Shown here: positions 6,755-12,347 of the stretch, piece after piece
How the letters are laid out: each line of letters opens with the position of its first letter
Position numbering within the stretch: the stretch's first letter is position 1
DNA from: Frankiales bacterium
Lineage (GTDB): Bacteria; Actinomycetota; Actinomycetes; Mycobacteriales; SCTD01
DNA: 14,590 nt
Reading direction: 5' to 3'
Assembly: GCA_025465145.1 (NCBI GenBank)
Contig: JAODNS010000323.1
Location: forward strand, 1-14,590
Position numbers and translations under genes: made by a program
The notes under the pieces: model-generated
What the model was told of the DNA's origin: nothing
Seen by the model: the letters and a program-made list of their open reading frames with translations, nothing else
The model's database searches: none

Positions 6755-8409
6755 GCACGTACGACAAGAGCCCGTACGTCCAGGTCGGGACGGCGGAGGA
6801 CGTGCTGGCCCGGCTGCCGACTGGCCGGGTGACGGTGGTCGAGTGCTACCCGGGCGTGCGCCCGTCCGACCTGCTCCCACTGCTGGACGCGGACCTGGTG
6901 GTCGACGTCGCGGAGGCGTACCGGACGCCCGTCGAGCTGGCGGCCCTGGTGGCTGACGAGCTGACGGACGACCCCGTCTTCGGCCGGCTGAGCACCCGCG
7001 GCATCGAGGACTTCTTCGACCCGGACCGCCTGGCGCAGCTGCGCTCCCGCGTCGCCGCCTGCCCCGGGACCGTCGCCCTGCACGGCACGGGCGCGTCGCT
7101 CGTCGTCCCGTACGACGTCCTCGTCTACGCCGACCTCCCGCGCTGGGAGCTCCAGCAGCGGCAGCGCAGCGGCGAGCTCGGCAACCTGGGCGCGGACAAC
7201 GCGGGAGAGCGGCCGGCCCTGCTCTACAAGCGGGCGTTCTTCCTCGACTGGCGCGCGGCGGACCGGCTCAAGGCGCAGCTGCTCGAGCGGGTGGACGCCT
7301 TCCTCGACACGACTGCCGAGCGGCCGCTGATCGTCGACGGCGCGGCCGTGCGGCGCGGACTGGCGCAGGTGGCTGCCCGGCCGTTCCGCGTCGTGCCGTT
7401 CTTCGACCCGGCGCCGTGGGGCGGGCAGTGGATGCGCGCGGTGTGCGACCTGCCGGCCGGGCCGCCCAACTACGGCTGGTGCTTCGACTGCGTGCCGGAG
7501 GAGAACAGCCTGCTGCTGGGCTTCGGCGTCGAGCGGCTCGAGCTGCCTGCGCTCGACCTGGTGCTGTCCCGGCCGGCCGAGCTGCTGGGGGAGCGGGTCC
7601 GCGCGCGGTTCGGCGACGAGTTCCCGATCCGCTTCGACTTCCTCGACACGATGGGCGGCGGCAACCTGTCGCTGCAGGTGCACCCGCTGACCGAGCACAT
7701 CCGCGACGAGTTCGGCTGGGGCTACACGCAGGACGAGTCGTACTACCTGCTCGACGCCGAGCCGTGCGCGCACGTCTACCTCGGGCTGCGCAGCGACGTC
7801 GACCCGGACCGGATGCTGGCGGCGCTGCGCGAGCCGGACTTCGACGCCGCGGAGTTCGTCAACGTGCTCCCTGCCCGCAAGCACGACCACTTCCTGATCC
7901 CGGCCGGGACCGTGCACTGCAGCGGCGCGGGGTCGATGGTGCTCGAGATCAGCGCGACGCCGTTCATCTTCACGTTCAAGCTCTGGGACTGGGGCCGGCT
8001 GGGGCTGGACGGGCGACCGCGGCCGATCAACATCGAACGCGGCCGTCGGTCCCTCCGCTGGGACCGCGACACTGGGTACGTGCAGCGCGAGCTGGTCAAC
8101 GTCGTGACCCCGATCGACAAGGGCGAGGGCTGGCGGTGCGAGCGGACCGGGCTGCACGAGGCGGAACCGATCGACACGCACCGGCACTGGTTCACCGGCC
8201 GCGTCCCGCACGAGACCCACGGCAGCGTCAACGTCCTCAACCTGGTGGAGGGCGAGCAGGTCACCGTGGAAGGGGACTTCCCGCCGTTCGTCGTGCACTA
8301 CGCGGAGACGTTCATCGTGCCGGCCGCCGTCGGCAGCTACACGATCCGCCCTTCGGGTCCGTCGGTCGGTGCGCAGTGCGCAACCGTGAAGGCGTTCGTC
8401 CGGCCGTGA
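6751..8409 (+). CDS. manA: Class I mannose-6-phosphate isomerase, long form with N-terminal extension
   Basis: A 552-residue protein whose second half is a type I phosphomannose isomerase cupin, interconverting mannose-6-phosphate and fructose-6-phosphate with one zinc. The metal ligands are visible: Gln309 and His311 in NLSLQVHP, Glu329 in TQDESYYLLD, and His389 in IPAGTVHCSGAG. A second cupin-like segment with THRHWFTGRV and FVVHYAETFIVPAAVGSY follows. The first 300 or so residues are not part of ordinary ManA. They contain VTVVECYPGVRP, DPVFGRLSTRGIEDFFDP, GTVALHGTGASLV and YDVLVYADLPRWELQQRQR, a pattern reminiscent of a nucleoside-kinase-like fold without an intact P-loop. Similar long forms exist in other bacteria to my knowledge. 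The start ATG overlaps the ROK stop (ATGA, 6751-6754), so kinase and isomerase are coupled. Confidence 0.83.
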   Translation: MSTYDKSPYVQVGTAEDVLARLPTGRVTVVECYPGVRPSDLLPLLDADLVVDVAEAYRTPVELAALVADELTDDPVFGRLSTRGIEDFFDPDRLAQLRSRVAACPGTVALHGTGASLVVPYDVLVYADLPRWELQQRQRSGELGNLGADNAGERPALLYKRAFFLDWRAADRLKAQLLERVDAFLDTTAERPLIVDGAAVRRGLAQVAARPFRVVPFFDPAPWGGQWMRAVCDLPAGPPNYGWCFDCVPEENSLLLGFGVERLELPALDLVLSRPAELLGERVRARFGDEFPIRFDFLDTMGGGNLSLQVHPLTEHIRDEFGWGYTQDESYYLLDAEPCAHVYLGLRSDVDPDRMLAALREPDFDAAEFVNVLPARKHDHFLIPAGTVHCSGAGSMVLEISATPFIFTFKLWDWGRLGLDGRPRPINIERGRRSLRWDRDTGYVQRELVNVVTPIDKGEGWRCERTGLHEAEPIDTHRHWFTGRVPHETHGSVNVLNLVEGEQVTVEGDFPPFVVHYAETFIVPAAVGSYTIRPSGPSVGAQCATVKAFVRP

Positions 8410-8738
8410 GGCGGCTGGTCGTCCTGCTGGTCCTCGCCGCCTGCACCTCGCAGCCGGAACCGCCGCCGCTGCGTACTGCCGCTCAGGACGCGGCGCAGGC
8501 CTGCGTGCGGCTGCGGCTGGTCGAGCAGGGAGTGCGTGCGAACGCCGCGGCCGACGACGTGCGGACCGACCTCGCGGAGGCGCGCCGGCTGGCGGGCACC
8601 GCGGCCGTTCGGGACCAGCGGTGGGTTGCCCTGTCCGGCGGCATCGCGGCGCTGGACGAGGCGGTGGCGCGCGACGACGCGGTCGCAGCGGCGACCGGGC
8701 TGGCGGTCGCCCTGCAGGAGTGCCGCACCGCCGGCTGA
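8406..8738 (+). CDS. Small predicted lipoprotein, unknown function
   Basis: A 110-residue protein starting at GTG 8406 and overlapping the isomerase stop (GTGA). The start RRLVVLLVLAAC is a very short signal peptide with a lipobox ending in Cys13, after which comes a Pro-rich stretch (SQPEPPPLR) and an Ala-rich helical domain with two cysteines (QACVRLRL near residue 37, and LQECRTAG at the end) that could form a disulfide. An alternative start, GTG 8376, would lengthen the signal peptide to a more usual size with an Arg-rich n-region. It is the last gene of the sugar operon and I recognise no family. An envelope partner of an uptake system encoded elsewhere is possible but unsupported. Confidence 0.65.
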   Translation: MRRLVVLLVLAACTSQPEPPPLRTAAQDAAQACVRLRLVEQGVRANAAADDVRTDLAEARRLAGTAAVRDQRWVALSGGIAALDEAVARDDAVAAATGLAVALQECRTAG

Positions 8739-8752
8739 GGCCTCAGCGGCGG
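8728..8752. terminator. Hairpin between convergent genes, candidate bidirectional terminator
   Basis: A perfect 14-bp palindrome (GCTGAGGCCTCAGC, 8734-8747) contains both stop codons: TGA 8736-8738 of the lipoprotein gene and TCA 8743-8745 of the minus-strand gene. With one bulged G (8733) the stem extends to 8728-8732 paired with 8748-8752, around a GGCC loop. There is no U-tract, as is usual for actinobacterial terminators. Confidence 0.4.
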
Positions 8753-9243
8753 GCGAGGCGGAAGACCCGGATGTCGCGGTCGGTCCTCGACCGGTACTCG
8801 GTGTACGTCTGCGTCACCTCGACCATCCGCGCGTACCCGGCCTCGGCCGCCGCACCGGTCAGCAGCTCCGCGTGGACCGGGATCTCGTCGCCGCCCATGA
8901 GCACGGCCGCGTCGGGCTGCGCGAGGAGGTTGCCGGTCCACGCAGGGTGGTGGGCCTGGCCGAAGTTGCTGCCGACGACGACCAGCGCGTCGCCGTCGCG
9001 GGTGTACAGCAGCGGCGTGGTCCGGGGCAGGCCGCTCTTGCGGCCGGTCGTCGTGAGCAGCAGCGTCGGCGCGCCGATGGGGCCGAGCAGCGTCCGGCGG
9101 CCCTTGCTGCGCAGCAGGATCCGGCGGTCCAGCGGGGTGAGCGTCCGGATCAGCCAGGAGCCCGGCTTCGACGACGAGAACGCTGTCACCGGGCCGCGGA
9201 GCCACTCGCGCTCCTTGCCCCAGCGGACGTCCGGGAAGCTCAC
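8743..9243 (-). CDS. Deazaflavin (F420)-dependent nitroreductase-family protein
   Basis: A 166-residue protein of the DDN family, small split-beta-barrel enzymes found mainly in actinobacteria that use reduced F420 to reduce quinones or other electrophiles. The hallmarks are APTLLLTTTGRKSGLPRTTPLLY, then GDALVVVGSNFGQAHHPAWTGNL and a C-terminal MVEVTQTYTEYRSRTDR segment containing the Tyr residues often near the active site. The length is normal for the family. The GTG start at 9243 overlaps the preceding stop (GTGA on the minus strand, 9243-9240), so it is translationally coupled to the zinc-ribbon-like gene. The physiological substrate is unknown, and some members bind FMN or heme rather than F420. 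Confidence 0.88.
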   Translation of the reverse strand: MSFPDVRWGKEREWLRGPVTAFSSSKPGSWLIRTLTPLDRRILLRSKGRRTLLGPIGAPTLLLTTTGRKSGLPRTTPLLYTRDGDALVVVGSNFGQAHHPAWTGNLLAQPDAAVLMGGDEIPVHAELLTGAAAEAGYARMVEVTQTYTEYRSRTDRDIRVFRLARR

Positions 9244-9719
9244 TCGTCGCAGCCGCAGGTCCCTGCCGGGGAGCGGACCTGGAAGCAGTTCGGGCAGGTG
9301 GCAGAGCGCAGCGACGCGGACTGCGCGGCGGCCTCGGCGGCGAGCGTCTTGGCGCGGGTGGCGGCGGCGCGGGCGGACCGCTGGGATGCCTTGTCCTCGG
9401 CCGCCTTGCGCTCCGCGCTGAGCGCGGCGCCGGCCGCGATGGTGTCGGCGTGCTCGTGCTCGAACAGCCGCTGGCGGATCGTGTCCGGCACGAAGCCCAT
9501 GCTCTGCTCGCACATCTGGACGGCCACGTCGAGCGGGCTGTCCAGCGCGACCTGCTCGACGACGTCGCCGTGCACCAGGTCCTCGTCGGCCGCGACGATG
9601 GCGTCGACGCGCGCGAGGGCGGCGTCCACCGCGGCCTGCGTCTCGGGCGAGATGGGGTCGTGCTCCACTGCCGGCGTCTCCGGGGCGATCTGGTCGTCGA
9701 CGCTGCTGCTCGGGTCCAT
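9240..9719 (-). CDS. Hypothetical protein with coiled coil and C-terminal cysteine cluster
   Basis: A 159-residue soluble protein of no family I recognise. The first 45 residues are acidic and Ser/Pro-rich, probably disordered. The central part holds a helical segment (DLVHGDVVEQVALDSPLDVA, then EQSMGFVPDTIRQRLFEHE) and a strongly Ala/Lys/Arg-rich helix, likely a coiled coil (about 95-135). The C-terminus, CPNCFQVRSPAGTCGC, has the CxxC...CxC spacing of a half zinc ribbon and could bind one zinc. ATG 9719 is the only well-placed start. A 28-bp gap separates it from the binding-protein gene upstream, and its stop overlaps the DDN gene. Regulatory or nucleic-acid-binding roles are possible but not shown. 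Confidence 0.7.
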   Translation of the reverse strand: MDPSSSVDDQIAPETPAVEHDPISPETQAAVDAALARVDAIVAADEDLVHGDVVEQVALDSPLDVAVQMCEQSMGFVPDTIRQRLFEHEHADTIAAGAALSAERKAAEDKASQRSARAAATRAKTLAAEAAAQSASLRSATCPNCFQVRSPAGTCGCDE

Positions 9720-9737
9720 CTGCTCAGTCTGTCAGGT

Positions 9738-9760
9738 CCTCGCGCCGTCAGCGCCCGAGG
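9738..9760 (-). terminator. Weak stem-loop at the end of the binding-protein gene
   Basis: On the minus strand CCTCG-gg-CGC pairs with GCGCGAGG around a five-base loop that contains the stop codon (9748-9750). The 8-bp stem has a two-base bulge and no U-tract. It may reduce read-through between the SBP gene and the downstream pair, or it may be chance in such GC-rich DNA. Confidence 0.2.
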
Positions 9761-11388
9761 TACAGCTCGCGCAGCAGCGGCTGGCCCGTCGCGCGGTCGA
9801 CGTACGTCTGTCCGGTGGCGCGTACGGCCGGCGCGACGAGGTACCTGGACAGGCTGAACGTGACCGGCAGCATGGGCAGCTCCCGGCACAGCAGCTGCTC
9901 GACCCGGCGCTGCTCGAGCTGGCGGTCCCGCGCGTCCTCCGCCTCCCGCGCCTGTCGGACGAGGACGCGGTCGACCCCCGGGTTGCTGAACCGGGCCAGG
10001 TTGTCCCGGCCGACGCGCTCGGTGCTGAACAGCGGGTAGAGCATCCCGTCGGGGTCGGGGTACGGCGTCGACCAGCTGAACCGGAACGGGCCGTCGAAGC
10101 CCTTCGCGGAGGTGCCGCGGGCGAGGAACGCGTCGAACGGGAGCGGCGTCGGCACCACCGTCACGCCGAGCGCCGCCTTCCACTGCGACGCGATCGCCTT
10201 GGCCAGCTGGAGGTTGCGCCCATCCGGGTTGAGGTACAGCGGCGCCCGGACCTCCGCCAGCGAGATGCCCTCCGCGGCGAGCAGCGCGCGCGCGCTCGGC
10301 ACGTCGCCGGCGACCGGGAGCTCGGCGCAGCCGGCGTCGGTGAACACCGGCCGCGTCGTCGGCGGCAGGAACCCTGTCGCAGGGGTGCGCGTACCCGGGA
10401 ACACCTGCTGGACAAGCGCTTCCCGGTCCAGGGCGAGCGCCAGCGCGCGGCGGACCGCCGGCTTGTCGAAGACCGGTCCGGTGCTGGTGGGGAAGCCGAC
10501 GTACTCGACCTGCGGCGCCGGTCCGCTCTGCACGTCGGCGGAGTCCGTCGGCGTCGCTGCGGCGACGTCCACCTCGCCCTTGCGCTGACCGGCTGCGGCG
10601 GCTGCGGCGGTCGGGTAGACGCGGAGGTCCACGGTGTCCGCGTAGCCCGCACCACCGCGGCTCAGCGTCGTGTCGACGCCGCGGTACCCGGGCACGCGGC
10701 GCAGTCGCAGGCTGGTGTCGCCCGGCCGGAACGGCGCCGCCAGCGCGTACGGCCCGCTGCACACCGGCCGCTGCGCGAACGCCGCGCTGTCCGCGCTCGC
10801 GGCCTCCCGCGGCACCGGCGTCGTGACGCGGCTGGTGAGCACCCGCAGGAAGTCGCCCTGCCGCCGGCGCAGGCTGATCTCCAGGCTCTGCTCGTCGAGC
10901 GTCTTCACGCCTTTGAGCCGTCGGCGGGCGCTGTCGTCGTCGGTCTCGGCGTCGCCGTGCACCTGCGGGTACCCGTCCACCGCCTCCAGCAGGCCGGCAG
11001 ACGCGCTGGCGTAATCGGCGGAGGCGAGCCGGAACAGGCTGTACGCCACGTCATCGGCGGTGACCGGCGTGCCGTTGGAGAACCGGATTCCCTTGCGCAG
11101 CCGCAGGACGAGCCGCTGCCCGCTGTCACTGACGACCCAGGACTGCACCAGTGACGGCTTCAGCTCGCCGGTGACGGGATCCGCGGCGATGAGCGGGTCG
11201 CACATCGTGCGCACCACCAGGTCGCCCATCGGCTCGTAGTCGTTGCCAGGGTCCACCGAGCCCGGTGCGGTGATGCCCACGCGCAGCACACCGCCGACCC
11301 GGGCGTCGGCCGGTGCCGGGCGCAGGGAGGGAGCGGCACTCGCGGTGCAGCCGGTCACGAGCAGGGCGACGAGGACGAGCCGTCTCAC
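9748..11388 (-). CDS. Family 5 extracellular solute-binding lipoprotein (peptide/nickel type)
   Basis: A 546-residue lipoprotein of the SBP_bac_5 family, the ligand-binding component of oligopeptide-type ABC importers, anchored outside the membrane. The signal RRLVLVALLVTGC ends in a lipobox with Cys14. The mature part begins GGVLRVGITAPGSVDPGNDYEP and continues with the family block LVQSWVVSDSGQRLVLRLRKG, IRFSNGTPVTADDVAYSLFR, FDKPAVRRALALALDREALV and PYPDPDGMLYPLFSTE. Length and block order are normal. The start, GTG 11388, overlaps the preceding lipoprotein stop (GTGA). No permease or ATPase gene lies nearby, so it either serves a transporter encoded elsewhere or works as a sensor or scavenger with the envelope proteins upstream. 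The ligand cannot be read from the sequence. Confidence 0.9.
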   Translation of the reverse strand: MRRLVLVALLVTGCTASAAPSLRPAPADARVGGVLRVGITAPGSVDPGNDYEPMGDLVVRTMCDPLIAADPVTGELKPSLVQSWVVSDSGQRLVLRLRKGIRFSNGTPVTADDVAYSLFRLASADYASASAGLLEAVDGYPQVHGDAETDDDSARRRLKGVKTLDEQSLEISLRRRQGDFLRVLTSRVTTPVPREAASADSAAFAQRPVCSGPYALAAPFRPGDTSLRLRRVPGYRGVDTTLSRGGAGYADTVDLRVYPTAAAAAAGQRKGEVDVAAATPTDSADVQSGPAPQVEYVGFPTSTGPVFDKPAVRRALALALDREALVQQVFPGTRTPATGFLPPTTRPVFTDAGCAELPVAGDVPSARALLAAEGISLAEVRAPLYLNPDGRNLQLAKAIASQWKAALGVTVVPTPLPFDAFLARGTSAKGFDGPFRFSWSTPYPDPDGMLYPLFSTERVGRDNLARFSNPGVDRVLVRQAREAEDARDRQLEQRRVEQLLCRELPMLPVTFSLSRYLVAPAVRATGQTYVDRATGQPLLRELYLGR

Positions 11389-12347
11389 TTGGGGACCGTG
11401 CTGATGGTCGCCCGGTTGGACCGCTGAACGCCGACGCTTCCGTCCATCCCGGTGAACGCGATTGCGTCGCGCAGGACGAGCCCGCCGAACTGCGTGCCGA
11501 TCGTGTAGGTGGAGTCGAAGTCCAGGTCCTGCGACGGGCTGATCAGCCGGCCCTCTGTCAGGTGCACCGTCCATGAGTCGAGCGGCTCGCCGCAGGCGAC
11601 GACGCGGCTCTTGCCCTCGACGGTCGACGTGAACGACATCGCCGTCTGCGTGTCCGGGTCCACCGCCCGCTGGTCGGTGGTCGCCCCGCGGACGAGCGGC
11701 AGCGCCGCGAGCTCGAGCGGCGGCGTGGGGGTGAAGGTGGCGACCTCCCCGTTGGCCCGGCGGTAGGTCGTCCGCGTGATGAACAGGCCGTTGTCGACCG
11801 GCGCGCCGGTCGTGACGCGGTAGCTGGTCGTCGTGGTGATGTCGCCGATGCGTTCGGCGACGTCGTACGTCATCCCGCCGCTGCCGTTCGCCACGTTGGA
11901 GACGATGCGCAGCGTCCTCGCCGGGAAGGTCCCCTTGCGCGCGTTCGCGCCGCTGACGGAGAACGTGCCGACGTTGTCGAACAGGTACGCGGCGGTGGCC
12001 GGCGGGCGGGTGATGGTCGGCGGCGCCTCGAGCTTCGGCGCGGCGAGCGGGTCCGCCGGCGGGCAGGCGGCGGCGGTCGGCAGCGGTGCGGGCGGCGCAG
12101 GCTCAGGTCCCGCCTGCGGCACCTCGAACGGCGGCGGCGGGAGGGTCACGACGCTGGGCGGCGGCGGCAGCGGGACGGCCGGCACCGCCGGCGCAGAGGC
12201 GACGGGCGCGGACGGCGACGGGCTGGTCTGCGCGCCGAGCACGACGTCGCTCGGCACCTCCTTGAACCCCAGCGAGAGCGACCGGTCCGGACCGCCGCAC
12301 GCCGTGACGAGCACGAGCGCACCGAGGGCGAGGGGCAGGCGCTTCAC
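11385..12347 (-). CDS. Proline-rich lipoprotein, unknown function
   Basis: A 320-residue lipoprotein with a signal of the form KRLPLALGALVLVTAC (Cys17). After the anchor comes a short segment (LSLGFKEVPSDVVLG) and then an extended Pro/Ala/Ser/Val-rich linker of about 75 residues (runs such as VPLPPPPSVVTLPPPP) that could reach across the cell wall. The C-terminal 200 or so residues form a beta-rich domain (TFSVSGANARKGTFPARTL, ITTTTSYRVTTGAPV, LDSWTVHLTEGRLI) that I do not recognise. It contains repeated Thr-rich strands and one conserved-looking cysteine (VACGEPLDSW), which might pair with a cysteine near the linker end (AAACPPAD). Start and stop both overlap neighbours by GTGA, so it is made with the TgpA-like and binding proteins and probably works with them. 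Confidence 0.8.
   Translation of the reverse strand: MKRLPLALGALVLVTACGGPDRSLSLGFKEVPSDVVLGAQTSPSPSAPVASAPAVPAVPLPPPPSVVTLPPPPFEVPQAGPEPAPPAPLPTAAACPPADPLAAPKLEAPPTITRPPATAAYLFDNVGTFSVSGANARKGTFPARTLRIVSNVANGSGGMTYDVAERIGDITTTTSYRVTTGAPVDNGLFITRTTYRRANGEVATFTPTPPLELAALPLVRGATTDQRAVDPDTQTAMSFTSTVEGKSRVVACGEPLDSWTVHLTEGRLISPSQDLDFDSTYTIGTQFGGLVLRDAIAFTGMDGSVGVQRSNRATISTVPK

Noticed and set aside
9720..9747. Possible separate promoter for the cysteine-cluster gene
   Set aside because: The 28-bp gap contains no convincing -35/-10 pair. Co-transcription with the gene upstream is simpler.
10585..10612. Short direct repeat (GGCTGCGGC twice) in the SBP gene
   Set aside because: It only encodes part of a poly-alanine stretch, and is expected from the codon bias.
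8536..11154. A very long plus-strand open frame across the DDN, cysteine-cluster and SBP genes
   Set aside because: The minus-strand genes in the same region have clear family motifs. The plus-strand translation is low-complexity Arg/Ala/Gly sequence crossing three gene boundaries.
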